This document shows positions 53,624 to 63,127 of a DNA stretch of 64,000 nucleotides, one piece after another. The stretch spans positions 806,001-870,000 of the forward strand of contig CAVVFX010000017.1 in assembly GCA_963747535.1 (NCBI GenBank), given 5' to 3'. A program made the position numbers and the translations under genes. The notes beneath the pieces are model-generated. The model did no database searches. It saw only the letters and a list, made by a program, of their open reading frames with translations, and had not been told where the DNA came from. The DNA comes from CAVVFX01 sp963747535 (GTDB lineage: Bacteria; Acidobacteriota; Terriglobia; Bryobacterales; Bryobacteraceae). Each line of letters begins with the position of its first letter. Positions within the stretch are counted from its first letter, which is position 1.

Positions 53624-54538
53624 GTGGTCGTCGAAACGCCGCAACAGCAGTATTCGCGAGAAGATGTACGCCGGATGCTCCGGGTCACCGAGAAGCAGCT
53701 CCGCGGTTGGGGCCGCCAGGGACTCCTGAACACCGACGCCCCGTCATTCTCTTTCCACGACCTCCTGGCTTTCAAAACCCTCCTGAAACTGAGCGAGCAG
53801 CGCATTTCGCCGCGCATCATCAGGCGCGCCCTGGAATCACTTAAGCAAAAACTCGCCGGCGTCGAACACCCACTGTCCGAATTGAAGATTATATCGGACG
53901 GCGGCAAGATCACGGTTCAAATCGACGACCAGCGGATGGACGCCATCAGCGGTCAGTTACTGCTCAACTTCGACGAAGCCGACCTTCAGAAGCTGGCTTC
54001 GTTCCCGGTCAAGACTGCTGAACCGGTGATCAAGGAGCGGGAGGCCGAGGCCCACTTTCAGCACGGCTTGCAACTCGAAGAGACCGGAGCGCCGGCCGAT
54101 CAGGTCATCGCCGCTTATCAGAAAGCCATCGCCGCCAACCCCTACGCAGCCGGTGCACTGGTGAACCTGGGTACGCTCTGCTACCGTGAGCGCAGGTTTG
54201 CGGAGGCCGAGAGCCATTACCAGCGAGCCATCGAAGCCGACCCCAAATATCCGCTCGCGCATTTCAACCTCGGCAACCTGTACGACGAATTGGGCGATCT
54301 CGTCCGGGCCCGGACACATTACGAGCACGCGCTTACCGTCAATCCCGGCTATTCCGATGCGCATTTCAACCTGGCGTTGCTCTGCGAGCGATCAGGGCAG
54401 GCGCTGCAGGCTGTAGGGCATTGGAAAGCTTATCTCAAGCTGGATAGCGGTAGCTCCTGGGCCAGCGTAGCTCGCAGGCAATTAGACCGTCTGAAGGCCA
54501 GCAGCCTGGTTCGAACCGGCGGCCAGCGGTCGGAATAG
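53624..54538 (+). CDS. MerR-type helix-turn-helix protein with TPR repeats
   Basis: 304 residues from GTG 53624. N-terminal winged HTH of MerR type: QYSREDVRRMLRVTEKQLRGWGRQGLL and FSFHDLLAFKTLLKLSEQRISPRIIRRALESLKQKL. A middle beta region (residues 85-130) is followed by three to four TPR units (EAHFQHGLQLEETG; AGALVNLGTLCYRERRFAEAESHYQRAIEADP; PLAHFNLGNLYDELGDLVRARTHYEHALTVNP; SDAHFNLALLCERSGQ). A DNA-binding scaffold that reads a protein partner is likely. This HTH-TPR combination recurs in Acidobacteria; the target genes are unknown. It diverges from crcB. Confidence 0.85.
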   Translation: MVVETPQQQYSREDVRRMLRVTEKQLRGWGRQGLLNTDAPSFSFHDLLAFKTLLKLSEQRISPRIIRRALESLKQKLAGVEHPLSELKIISDGGKITVQIDDQRMDAISGQLLLNFDEADLQKLASFPVKTAEPVIKEREAEAHFQHGLQLEETGAPADQVIAAYQKAIAANPYAAGALVNLGTLCYRERRFAEAESHYQRAIEADPKYPLAHFNLGNLYDELGDLVRARTHYEHALTVNPGYSDAHFNLALLCERSGQALQAVGHWKAYLKLDSGSSWASVARRQLDRLKASSLVRTGGQRSE

Positions 54539-55240
54539 GTTCGATACCAACGGGATAGACATGTGCCGCACATGTTTATATCCTGAGCGTCAGGAAATAG
54601 CGAAATACACAGAAAAAATACAATGCAGCTCAAATGTTCTGAGCATCTCAGGGGAGAAGCGCGACGAATAGAATTACAGCCCAAGGGTCCAAGAATCGCA
54701 TTGCGGGCTGCTGAGAGCAGCCCCTACGGCCAAATATTGTAGTGCTTACCCTCGTTCTCGTCTCTATGGTTTTTCGATTGCTTGAGGTTCGGCCAAACTG
54801 GTCCCGGACGATTGGCCGGTTAAGATTCACTTGGGTTGCACCACATTATCTCCAGGCCCGACCGGCAGTTGGAGGCATCCCTATCCGAATTCGCCTGACC
54901 CCATGATAGAAGTGGAACTAGGTATTGGCGTGTGCGCCATCGACGGAATGAGCCCGCGGGATCGCGATCGTCGTCGTGGTGGCAAAAGCTCTTTGACAAT
55001 TGAAATTTCTGGAACAGGAATCAGGCAATCCAAATTGGCTTCGTTTCGCGAAAATGCAGTGAGCCAGTCCGGGCCTCCTCGGATTGGCTTCGTTTCGCCA
55101 CCCGGTGTCCCGACCACCACTCACCCAGATTGGCTTCGTTTCGTCAAAAACGACAGCTCAAGCCCCGAGGTCTGTGCAAAATCTTGTTTCTTTGAAGGCC
55201 GCGAGGATTTGGTGGGCGCCAGGGCGGGTGCTGCGCTGTG
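54539..55240. other. Intergenic region with small repeats, no gene
   Basis: About 700 bases without a recognisable gene. ACATGTG-CCG-CACATGT is a short palindrome at 54559-54575, right after the MerR-TPR stop. Three copies of ATTGGCTTCGTTTCG occur at 55034-55143 (listed separately). The rest looks like low-constraint sequence. Confidence 0.5.
55034..55143 (+). repeat. Three spaced copies of ATTGGCTTCGTTTCG
   Basis: Copies at 55034-55048, 55083-55097 and 55129-55143, identical over 15 bases and spaced 49 and 46 bases apart. The intervening sequences are unrelated. On the complementary strand one frame reads ETKPI/NEAN-type words, a pattern known from intergenic repeats in soil Acidobacteria and planctomycetes. 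There is no cas gene and the repeat is too short for CRISPR. Confidence 0.75.
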
Positions 55241-56467
55241 TTACTCGTAGCGAAGCACCTCGACCGGTGTGATACGCGTCGCCTTATGCGCGGGATAGAG
55301 GGTCGCTATGAAGCTGACCGCGATAGCCGTGCCCGCGATCCAGACGCCGTCAAGCGGACTCGATTCGAAGGGCACGAAGCTCAACGCATATATGGTTTCA
55401 TCGAGCGGGATCAAACGATACTGGTTGGCGAAGTAACACAGCGCGTAGCCGGCAATCAGTCCCACGACCGATCCTGCGACGCCGATGAGCACCCCTTGCA
55501 ACATGAAAATGTTGCGAATCTGCGAGCGCCGCGCTCCCATCGACATGAGCACCGCAATGTCCTTGTACTTCTCCATCACCATCATCACCAGCGTGATAAA
55601 AATGTTCAGTGCCGCGACCATTTCAATGAGTCCGATGGTGATCCAGGTGACCGTGCGCTCCGATTTGAATGCGTTCAGCAAGGGTTTGCTCTGTTCCTGC
55701 CACGTGGTTGCCGCATACTTCGGTCCGCCGATCTTCTCAGCCTGCCTCGCAACTTGGGGAGCCTGGTAAATATCGTCCAGCTTGAGTTCGACGGAATTGA
55801 CCACGTCATTCAACGAAAGGATCTGTTGCACCGACTGGAGCGAAGCGAAAGCCCAATTGTCGTCCAGGTCGTAGAATCCGGATTCGAAGATGCCGACCAC
55901 ATGGAAGCGCGCAAAGGAAGGCCTGTCGCCAAAAGGCGTCAGGGTTCCCTGCGGACTCATCACCGTGACGTTGGCATTCAGCACCATGCCGGTATCCTGC
56001 GCGAGTTTCGATCCGAGAATTATGCCTGGGAGTCCGCTGCGGTGCAGACCCGCGAGATTGCCTGTTTTGAGGTGCTGCAAAATGTCGCTGACCTTCACTT
56101 CGTATTGCGGGTCGATGCCTTTCAGCTGCGCGAAGTGGCTCTGCACCGGACCGGACAGCAATACCGCGCCGTACAATACCGGTGCAGCGCCCACGACGTG
56201 TGGGATGCGCAGAAGTTCCGGGATCAAGCGCTGCCAGTCGGAGATCCCGGTTCCGGCGTCCTTGCGCTCCAGGTTGACGTCCGCCGTAGCACTGAGCAGA
56301 TTACGCTGCAGCGTGCTGCGGAAACCGGTGTTGATGGCAAGCGCGACGACCAGCGCCATCACGCCGGCCGCAACGCCGGCGATGGAGATCAGCGTGATGA
56401 TGGAGATGACGGTCTCCTTGCGGCGCGCCCGCAGATAGCGGCCGGCTACAAATAGAGAGAAGCTCAT
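55241..56467 (-). CDS. LolC/LolE-type ABC transporter permease (lipoprotein release)
   Basis: A 408-residue membrane protein. N-terminal FVAGRYLRARRKETVISIITLISIAGVAAGVMALVVALAINTGF is the canonical LolC/E start with the first transmembrane helix. A large periplasmic domain (about residues 50-270) follows, then FtsX-like helices (IEMVAALNIFITLVMMVMEKYKDIAVLMSMGARRSQIRNIF, GSVVGLIAGYALCYFANQY) and the ending YPAHKATRITPVEVLRYE. It works with a LolD ATPase, not seen here, to extract lipoproteins toward the outer membrane. It overlaps lysS by four bases. Confidence 0.9.
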   Translation of the reverse strand: MSFSLFVAGRYLRARRKETVISIITLISIAGVAAGVMALVVALAINTGFRSTLQRNLLSATADVNLERKDAGTGISDWQRLIPELLRIPHVVGAAPVLYGAVLLSGPVQSHFAQLKGIDPQYEVKVSDILQHLKTGNLAGLHRSGLPGIILGSKLAQDTGMVLNANVTVMSPQGTLTPFGDRPSFARFHVVGIFESGFYDLDDNWAFASLQSVQQILSLNDVVNSVELKLDDIYQAPQVARQAEKIGGPKYAATTWQEQSKPLLNAFKSERTVTWITIGLIEMVAALNIFITLVMMVMEKYKDIAVLMSMGARRSQIRNIFMLQGVLIGVAGSVVGLIAGYALCYFANQYRLIPLDETIYALSFVPFESSPLDGVWIAGTAIAVSFIATLYPAHKATRITPVEVLRYE

Positions 56468-57987
56468 GAACTTGTGTCGAGCCGGCGTAGCCGTTCAGCG
56501 ATGCCGATCTCTCCTTCCGGCCGAAGTAACGGAAACAGGATCACGTCGCGGATGGACTTCGCACCGGTCATGAGCATCACGACGCGGTCGATACCGATGC
56601 CCTCACCTCCCGTGGGAGGCATGCCATAGCACAGCGCGCGCAGAAAATCTTCATCCATCTGGTGGGCTTCGACGTTGCCCTGCTCGCGCATGGAGAGCTG
56701 CAGGTCGAACCGGCGGCGCTGCTCCTGGGGATCGTTCAACTCGGTATAGGCATTGCCGATTTCCATGCCGGCCGCATAAATTTCGAAGCGCTCGACCAGT
56801 TCCGGCTCGTCCGGTTTCTTCTTGGAGAGCGGCGAGATCTCGACCGGGTAGTCGTAGATGATGGTCGGCTGGATCAACTGCGATTCGGCAGTTCGTTCGA
56901 AGATATCGGCGAGCGCTTCACCGGCGGTCTGATGGCGCGATTTGCCGAGTAGCCACTCGGGATCGCGGACGTTGTCGGGAGTCGGCTTCTCCGCGCCGCC
57001 GAACAGCTCCGGCTGCCAGAATTCGATGACCGCCTCGCGGACGGTGAATCGCTGTAGCTTGCCGAAGTCGAGCTTCCGGCCGTCATACTCCACTGCCGCA
57101 CTTCCCGTCGCATCGATCGCGACCTGGCGGAGGAGTTCCTCGCTGAAGTCCATCAGGGCCAGATAATCCGTGTAAGCCTCATAGAATTCCAGCATGGTGA
57201 ATTCGGGGTTGTGGCGCGTGGAGATTCCTTCATTGCGGAAGTTGCGGTTGATCTCGTAAACGCGTTCCAAGCCGCCGGCCACCAGCCGCTTCAAGTACAG
57301 TTCGGGAGCGATCCGCAAGTACAAATCGAGATCCAAAGTATTGTGATGGGTGGCAAAGGGACGCGCCGTTGCGCCGCCGTAAAGCGGCTGCATCATCGGC
57401 GTCTCCACTTCGATGAAGCCGCGGGCTTCGAGTTGCCGTCGGAACGAACCGATCACCTTGGCGCGGGTCACGAATACCTTGCGGACGTCAGGGTTGGCGA
57501 TCAGATCGAGGTAGCGCTGCCGGTAGCGAATCTCCACGTCATCGAGGCCGTGCCACTTCTCCGGCATGGCGAGCAGGATCTTCGAAAGGAAATCGAGCTT
57601 CTCCACGTGGACACTCAGTTCGCCTGTCCGGGTGCGGAAGACGTAGCCTTCGACGCCGATAATGTCGCCGAGGTCCAGCAACTGGAACAACGCGTAGTCG
57701 CGTTCGCTGACCGCGTCTTTCTTCACGTAGATCTGGAGCCGTTCACCGTTCTGGACGAGGTGCGCGAACGCCGCCTTGCCCATCCGGCGGATGGTGTGGA
57801 TGCGGCCGGCAAACGTCACCCGATCGCTGGGAGAGAGCTCCTCGGCGGGCCTCGCTCCGAATTCTGCTACGATTTCTGGAATCGTTGCGGTAAAGTCGAA
57901 TTTGTGGCCGTAGGCTTGAAATCCTAGCGCCTCGATATCGCGTATACGTTGCAGTCGTTGTTCAAATAGACCGTCTTCGAGAGACAA
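56464..57987 (-). CDS. lysS: Lysyl-tRNA synthetase, class II
   Basis: About 507 residues. The start is TTG 57987 (MSLEDGLFEQRLQRIRDIEALG), because CAGGAG lies seven bases upstream; the open frame continues further but without family resemblance. N-terminal OB fold: VTFAGRIHTIRRMGKAAFAHLVQ. Class II core: YRQRYLDLIANPDVR (motif 1 region), YEINRNFRNEGISTRHNPEFTMLE (motif 2) and GEGIGIDRVVMLMTG (motif 3). Attaches lysine to tRNA-Lys. The stop overlaps the lolC/E start by four bases. Confidence 0.96.
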   Translation of the reverse strand: MSLEDGLFEQRLQRIRDIEALGFQAYGHKFDFTATIPEIVAEFGARPAEELSPSDRVTFAGRIHTIRRMGKAAFAHLVQNGERLQIYVKKDAVSERDYALFQLLDLGDIIGVEGYVFRTRTGELSVHVEKLDFLSKILLAMPEKWHGLDDVEIRYRQRYLDLIANPDVRKVFVTRAKVIGSFRRQLEARGFIEVETPMMQPLYGGATARPFATHHNTLDLDLYLRIAPELYLKRLVAGGLERVYEINRNFRNEGISTRHNPEFTMLEFYEAYTDYLALMDFSEELLRQVAIDATGSAAVEYDGRKLDFGKLQRFTVREAVIEFWQPELFGGAEKPTPDNVRDPEWLLGKSRHQTAGEALADIFERTAESQLIQPTIIYDYPVEISPLSKKKPDEPELVERFEIYAAGMEIGNAYTELNDPQEQRRRFDLQLSMREQGNVEAHQMDEDFLRALCYGMPPTGGEGIGIDRVVMLMTGAKSIRDVILFPLLRPEGEIGIAERLRRLDTSS

Positions 57988-58390
57988 TGGAAAACTCCTG
58001 TGAGGAAAACCCTTTATTATACGGCCCCGGTCGCAGGCAGCCCATCGAGACCCGCTCCCTTCCATCATTATCCTGGCTTACAACGATCCGTTGTCCGTTA
58101 TCCGTCGTCCGTCATCTGCAACAGGTGGATCTGCCAGGTGGCGTCATGCGACTGGGATCCCCGGCCTGATGGCAAGACTACTTGCAAATTTGGCAATGTG
58201 GGGACGGTCAATCTTGGCCGTAACGGCCCTTCCGGCGGCTCTCTTTCGCCCGTGAATGAATCCTGGCACCAGGCCAAAGCCAGCCGAAGGCCGACTGCCG
58301 CCAGGATTGGCTGCCCCGCCAGGTTTGAAGGTACCTCTTAAGTCTGTTTTTGCGGACCTTTCCCGCTGCTGAGATCGTAGTATTGGATAT
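57988..58390. other. Intergenic region between lysS and the TIGR03435 gene
   Basis: About 400 bases between divergent genes. It contains low-complexity GTTATCCGTCGTCCGTCATC-like words of the kind common in Acidobacteria intergenic DNA, and a degenerate CCAGGCCAAAGCCAGCCG stretch. I see no gene, tRNA or clear terminator; the promoters for both flanking genes must lie here. Confidence 0.4.
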
Positions 58391-59278
58391 ATGAGCGTCA
58401 TTCGAGGGATCGCTACGATTGTGCTTGCGTCATCTGCGGTATGGGGCCAGACGGCTACGCCCGCTCCGGCTAAACTCGAATTTGAAGTCGCGTCGATCCG
58501 CCCGTCGGGACCAGTGGTCCCGGGGGAACTGAAGGTAGGATTGCATATCGACGGCGCGCTGATCAGGGGTCATTTGTTCGCTTTGAAGGACTACCTTCAA
58601 ATGGCGTACCGTCTCAAGAACTACCAGGTCACCGGCCCCGATTGGATCGCGTCGGACCGCTTCGATATTACGGCCAAGTTGCCGGAGGGCGCGACCCGCC
58701 GGCAGGTTGCGGAAATGCTGCAAGAGTTACTGGTGAGCCGGTTCAACATAACCATGCACCGCGAGACCAAATCGCTGCCTGTCTACGCCCTGGTGGTCGG
58801 CAAGGGGGGACTGAAGATGGAGGCGCTCCCGGCCGATCCCGCAGCGGACGATCCCGGTAAAATCGCGGTCGACGTCACGGCCGGCGGCTCACGCGGTGGG
58901 ATGTCGATCGATTTAGGAATGGGCTCCTCCTTTAGTTTGACGAATAACACGTTCGTCGCGAAAAAGCTGTCGATGACCGCCCTGGCCGATATGCTGGCGC
59001 GCTTTGAAGATCGCCCGGTGGTCGACATGACCGACTTGAAGGGCAATTACGATTTCACCCTGGAATGCACGCCGGAGGACTTCCGCGCCATGATGATCCG
59101 CTCAGCGATCGCAGCCGGCATCACGCTGCCCCCGCAAGCTCTGAGCCTGCTGGATCACGCCTCGGACGGCTCACTCCTGGACGCACTGCAGACTTTAGGT
59201 TTGAAGCTGGAGCCTCGCAAGGCGCCCGTCGAGATGCTGGTAGTCGATCATGCAGAAAAGGTCCCAACCGAGAATTAG
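58391..59278 (+). CDS. TIGR03435-type (DUF3738) exported acidobacterial protein
   Basis: A 295-residue exported protein typical of Solibacter/Acidobacteria expansions. After a signal peptide (ASSAVWGQTAT) comes KLEFEVASIRPSG, then the family stretches FALKDYLQMAYRLKNYQVTGPDWIASDRFDITAKLPEGATRRQVAEMLQELLVSRFNITMHRETKSLPVYALVVGKGGLKM. MTALADMLARFEDRPVVDMTDLKGNYDFTLECTPED follows in the second half. The C-terminus LDALQTLGLKLEPRKAPVEMLVVDHAEKVPTEN is characteristic. The function of the family is unknown. The ATG is at 58391. Confidence 0.93.
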   Translation: MSVIRGIATIVLASSAVWGQTATPAPAKLEFEVASIRPSGPVVPGELKVGLHIDGALIRGHLFALKDYLQMAYRLKNYQVTGPDWIASDRFDITAKLPEGATRRQVAEMLQELLVSRFNITMHRETKSLPVYALVVGKGGLKMEALPADPAADDPGKIAVDVTAGGSRGGMSIDLGMGSSFSLTNNTFVAKKLSMTALADMLARFEDRPVVDMTDLKGNYDFTLECTPEDFRAMMIRSAIAAGITLPPQALSLLDHASDGSLLDALQTLGLKLEPRKAPVEMLVVDHAEKVPTEN

Positions 59279-59358
59279 GGCCGCAGGCCCTCTCAAACAA
59301 GGTATTGAACGATATCTTTAACGCATCGGATTGGCGATTACAATAGAGATGGAGCCAG

Positions 59359-59880
59359 ATGTCTAAACTCACACTCGACCGCTATATCCAGATCGCCATG
59401 GGCGCGATGGTGGTGCTTCTTCTCGTTGCGATTTACATGCCGTTGCACGAAACGCTCGTTCAGGTTGGCGACCGCGCTCCGGATTTTTCCATCAAGGCCG
59501 ATAACGGCCGCACGTACACCAAAGCCAATTTCGGCGGCAAGCTTCTCATCCTGAATTTTTGGGCCACGTGGTGCCCGCCCTGCCGCGAGGAGTTACCTTC
59601 GCTCGATGCCTTGCAGCGGACTCTGGGCTCTCGCGGACTGGTGGTTCTCGCGGTGAGCGTAGACAAAGACGAAAAAGCGTACCGTGATTTTCTGGCGGCC
59701 AACAACGTGGCCATCACCACGGCGCGCGACCCGGCGCAGGACATCAATCGCGAGTATGGCACCGTGCAGTTTCCGGAGAGCTATATCATCGACCAGAATG
59801 GGAAAGTGGTCGAGAAGATCATCAGCAGTACAAACTGGATGGATGAACGGATGATCAACCATGTCCAGTCCATGCTGTGA
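59359..59880 (+). CDS. Membrane-anchored TlpA/ResA-like thioredoxin-family protein
   Basis: 173 residues. An N-terminal signal anchor (YIQIAMGAMVVLLLVAIYMPL) precedes a redoxin fold: GDRAPDFSIKADNGRTYTKANFGGKLLILNFWATWCPPCREELPSLDAL with the WCPPC redox pair, VVLAVSVDKDEKAYRDFL, and the cis-Pro region GTVQFPESYIIDQNGKVVEKI. Such proteins act outside the cytoplasmic membrane, often in cytochrome c maturation or thiol reduction. It overlaps glcD by 20 bases. The pairing with a glycolate-oxidase subunit has no obvious functional link. Confidence 0.9.
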   Translation: MSKLTLDRYIQIAMGAMVVLLLVAIYMPLHETLVQVGDRAPDFSIKADNGRTYTKANFGGKLLILNFWATWCPPCREELPSLDALQRTLGSRGLVVLAVSVDKDEKAYRDFLAANNVAITTARDPAQDINREYGTVQFPESYIIDQNGKVVEKIISSTNWMDERMINHVQSML

Positions 59881-61315
59881 CACCATCCCGCCGAAGGCTC
59901 GCCAGGAACTGATCGCGGCGCTCGGCGCCCGCGCGGTTCTGGATCGTAAGGAAGATCTCGCTCTTTACGGATACGACGGCAGCGTTGACACCGCGCAGCC
60001 GGCGATGGTGGTGTTCCCGCGCACCACCGAAGATGTTGTCAGGATCGTCGAGATCACCGGCCAATACAATATTCCGATCGTCGGCCGCGGGTCCGGTACG
60101 GGCTTGAGCGGCGGGGCGATTCCGCGATCCGGGGGGGTGGTGATCGGATTTGCGCGCATGAACAAGATCCTCGAAATCGATCTGGAGAATGAGCGCGCAA
60201 CTTTGCAGCCGGGTGTGATCAACCTCGACATCACTCTGGCGGTGCACGGCAATGGATACTTCTATGCGCCCGATCCTTCCAGTCAGCGCGCCTGTACCAT
60301 TGGCGGGAACGTGGCGGAGAATGCAGGCGGTCCGCACACGCTCGCGTTTGGCGTCACGACGAATCATGTGCTCGGCCTGGAATTCGTTTTACCGGACGGC
60401 AAGGTATACTCGATCGGTGGGAAAGAAGCCGACCTCCCGGGCTTGGATCTGACAGGTCTGCTGACCGGATCCGAAGGGACCATGGCGCTGGTGACCAAGA
60501 TCATTGTGCGTCTGATGCGCCAGCCGGAAATGGTCAAGACGATTCTCGCCATCTACGATTCAGCCGACCATTGTGCCGACACGGTGGCGGAGATTACGGC
60601 GCGTGCGATTACTCCCGTCGCCGTCGAGATGCTGGACGGCGAGATGCTTGCCATGGTCGAAGCAGCGACCCACGCGGGCTATCCGCCGGACGCCGCGGCC
60701 GTACTGCTGATCGAACTCGAAGGCCTGGCCGAGGGCGTCGGGGAGCAGGTAGAGCAGATTCGTGAGGTCTGTACGGCTTGCCACGCGCGCGAGTTCCGCG
60801 TGGCCAAAGATACGGAGGAGCGCGAGTTGCTCTGGAAAGGCCGCAAGAACGCGTTCGGCGCAGTGGGTCGCGTCAGTCCGTCTTACTATGTACAGGATGG
60901 CGTGGTGCCGCGGACCCAGATCGCGCCCACGTTGCGCCATATTGCCAAGGTCGCGGAGAAGCACGGAGTGCGCATCAGCAACATATTCCATGCCGGCGAC
61001 GGCAATATGCATCCGATTATTCTGTTCGACATCCACAAGCCGGGAGATATCGAGAAGGCCAGGGCCGCGGGCGAGGACATCCTGGAGTACTGCATCAGCG
61101 TGGGTGGATCGATCACTGGCGAGCACGGCGTCGGCATGGAGAAAAACGAGATGATGCCGCGATTGTTCACGCCGGAAACGCTCGAGATGATCGGCCGGTT
61201 CAAGCGGCTGTTCGATCCCGAATCCAGGCTCAACCCGGGCAAGGTGTTGCCAACCGGCAAGGGGTGCCTCGAAATCCGCCAGCCGGCCTTGCGAGCCGGC
61301 AGCGTGATTTATTAG
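59861..61315 (+). CDS. glcD: FAD-linked oxidase, glycolate oxidase subunit GlcD-like
   Basis: A 484-residue flavoenzyme that oxidises a 2-hydroxy acid such as glycolate or D-lactate. The PCMH-type FAD-binding domain shows DGSVDTAQPAMVVFPRTTEDVVRIVEI, IVGRGSGTGLSGGAIP, FYAPDPSSQRACTIGGNVAENAGGPHTLAFG and GLLTGSEGTMALVTKI. The C-terminal FAD-oxidase domain has GVRISNIFHAGDGNMHPIILFD and GSITGEHGVGMEKNEMM. GlcE and GlcF are not adjacent, so it may work as a stand-alone or with distant partners. It overlaps the thioredoxin-like gene at its 5' end. Confidence 0.93.
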   Translation: MSSPCCDTIPPKARQELIAALGARAVLDRKEDLALYGYDGSVDTAQPAMVVFPRTTEDVVRIVEITGQYNIPIVGRGSGTGLSGGAIPRSGGVVIGFARMNKILEIDLENERATLQPGVINLDITLAVHGNGYFYAPDPSSQRACTIGGNVAENAGGPHTLAFGVTTNHVLGLEFVLPDGKVYSIGGKEADLPGLDLTGLLTGSEGTMALVTKIIVRLMRQPEMVKTILAIYDSADHCADTVAEITARAITPVAVEMLDGEMLAMVEAATHAGYPPDAAAVLLIELEGLAEGVGEQVEQIREVCTACHAREFRVAKDTEERELLWKGRKNAFGAVGRVSPSYYVQDGVVPRTQIAPTLRHIAKVAEKHGVRISNIFHAGDGNMHPIILFDIHKPGDIEKARAAGEDILEYCISVGGSITGEHGVGMEKNEMMPRLFTPETLEMIGRFKRLFDPESRLNPGKVLPTGKGCLEIRQPALRAGSVIY

Positions 61316-61342
61316 ACCGGCCAGCGCTTGTACGCCAGGACT

Positions 61343-61447
61343 CCGTAGGACAGACCATCGTCTTGTGTGGTCTGTCCGGCTGCGCAGCAGCCGCAGCGTC
61401 TGCTTCGTAGACGGGCAGACCACAAACAACGATGGTCCGCCCCACGG
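61343..61447 (+). repeat. Dispersed double-hairpin repeat, copy D plus an inverted half copy
   Basis: 61343-61393 is a forward copy: CCGTAGGACAGACCATCG, TGGTCTGTCC and CGGCTGCGCAGCAGCCG. From 61413 to 61447 an inverted partial copy follows (GGGCAGACCACAAACAACG, then GATGGTCCGCCCCACGG), so the two can pair into a long snap-back. This is the only copy that does not lie between convergent genes. Confidence 0.8.
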
Positions 61448-61494
61448 AAACTTGCCGGATTGGCAATCGTGATGGAATAGACTCAAGTTGCAGT

Positions 61495-62808
61495 ATGGAA
61501 ACAGACAATCGCAATCTCATCAGCCGGCGCAGTCTTCTGACCAGCGCCGCCTCGCTGGCCGCCGCGCCCGCCATGCTCGCACAACGTAGTCCCAATGGCC
61601 GCATCGGCGTTGCCATGATCGGCGTGGGTACGCGAGGCAGCTACCTTCTGGAACAGGCGCAGGAATGTCCGAACACGGAGATTCGGGTGATCTGCGATCT
61701 GTATGATTCGAATCTCAAGCGGGCTGCCAAAGCGGCCTTCAACAAGAACGCGCAGTTGACCAAGGAGTGGGAGAAAGCGCTGGCCACTCCCGGGATCGAT
61801 GCCGTCTTCATTGCCACGCCCGACTTCTGGCATGCGCGGATGGCCGTCGCCGCGGCACAAGCCGGCAAACACGTGTACGTCGAAAAGGCCCTCTGCCGCA
61901 CGCTCGCCGAAGCCAAATAAATCCGTAAAGCGGTAAAGGACAACAAAGTGGTTCTGCAGTTGGGCCATCACCAGAACAGCGATCCTTATTTCATCAAGGC
62001 GCGCGAGATCTTTCAATCCGGTCAACTCGGCAAAGTTGCGCTGTGCCGCACCTATATCGACCGCACCAATCCGTGGCCGGAGTGGCAATTCTATACGGCT
62101 TACAACATCATCGAAACGCCTAAAGACGCCAGCCTGGAAACCATCGACTGGGAGCGATGGATCGCGAACGCGCCCAAGCGTCCGTTTGACGTGCAACGCT
62201 TTTTCCGCTGGCGCTGCTGGTGGGATTACGGCACCGGTATCGCGGGTGATCTGATGAGTCACCAGTGGGACGGGGTCAATATGATCGTCGGGATGGGTAT
62301 CCCGGAAGCGGTCCAGACGATGGGCGGTTTGTACTTCTGGAAAGAAGATCGCGAGGTTCCGGACCAGTGGCACGTGATGATGGAGTACCCCAAAAAGGAC
62401 ATGAACGTCACGTTTGCCTGCACGTTCCATAACCGCCATCATGGGACCAATACCTTTATCTGCGGACGCGACGCAAGCATAGAAGTCCACACGGATTGGT
62501 GCCGGCTGTACGGTGCCGAATGGAAACCCGATTATGGCAAGAAGGCCGCTGCAACTCGCAAAATGGCGCAGTCGGTGGGCCTGCAGCCGCTGGATATTCC
62601 AGTACCTGCGGATTACTCGATGAAGAAAGGCGAGATCGAGGTCACCACGCACATGCGCAATTTCATCGACTGCATTCGTTCGGGCGAAACGCCCCGGTGC
62701 GGGATCGATCGCGCGTGGCAGGAGGCCGTGACAGTGGTGATGTCGGTAGAGGCGTACCGGCAGGAACGCAAGGTGCGTTGGGATCCGGTGAACGAGCGGA
62801 TCGTGTGA
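61495..62808 (+). pseudogene. Exported Gfo/Idh/MocA oxidoreductase interrupted by one in-frame stop
   Basis: ATG 61495 (METDNRNLISRRSLLTSAA) begins a Tat-type signal. RIGVAMIGVGTRGSYLLEQAQ is the NAD(P)-binding GxGxxG region, and PGIDAVFIATPDFWHARMAVAAAQAGKHVYVEKAL carries the conserved EKP/EKA region. At 61918-61920 a TAA follows AEAK; the same frame then continues IRKAVKDNKVVLQLGHHQNSDPYFIKAREIFQSG and the substrate domain (WRCWWDYGTGIAGDLMSHQWD) to 62808. Total coding capacity is normal apart from the stop. A single change, for example CAA to TAA, would explain it. Recent loss of function or a sequence error; readthrough is less likely. Confidence 0.88.
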
Positions 62809-62955
62809 CGGACTTTCAGAGGTATTTGCAAGAGTAACAGCAAGGTCGAGGATTCCTTCGCGGGCGGGAAGAGGCGCCTGAATGGCGGCTGCGGCCAAGA
62901 TTGTCCGCCCCACAATTTCACTTGCCCGCGGAGGGCTGCTATGATGCCCTCGGCG

Positions 62956-63114
62956 GCGGAATGCTCCAAGCTTGGCTGGATCGAGCCCTTGGTTCGATTG
63001 GGCCTCTCCGGGGTTACCCCGGGGAATCGTGACAAACTCCACATTCGTCGCGTGAGCTTAACTGCTGAGTCGCAGAACTGCTCACGCAAAGTGAGACTCG
63101 TTGGAGCATTCCGC
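62956..63114 (+). ncRNA. Retron non-coding RNA (msr-msd)
   Basis: A perfect 14-bp inverted repeat, GCGGAATGCTCCAA (62956-62969) and TTGGAGCATTCCGC (63101-63114), has the position and form of retron a1/a2. The base after a1 is G62970 in AAGC, as expected for the branching guanosine. Inside are msr-like hairpins (ATCGA 62980-62984 with TCGAT 62994-62998; CCGGGG 63008-63013 with CCCCGG 63017-63022) and an msd-like long hairpin: GCGTGAGC (63050-63057) with GCTCACGC (63080-63087), capped by CTGC/GCAG. It ends 13 bases before the RT start. Length about 159 nt is normal for retrons. Confidence 0.88.
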
Positions 63115-63127
63115 AGCCTTTTTTGCG

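Noticed and set aside
55034..55143. Possible mini-CRISPR array
   Set aside because: The repeat is only 15 bases, there are only three copies, spacing varies, and no cas gene or leader is present.
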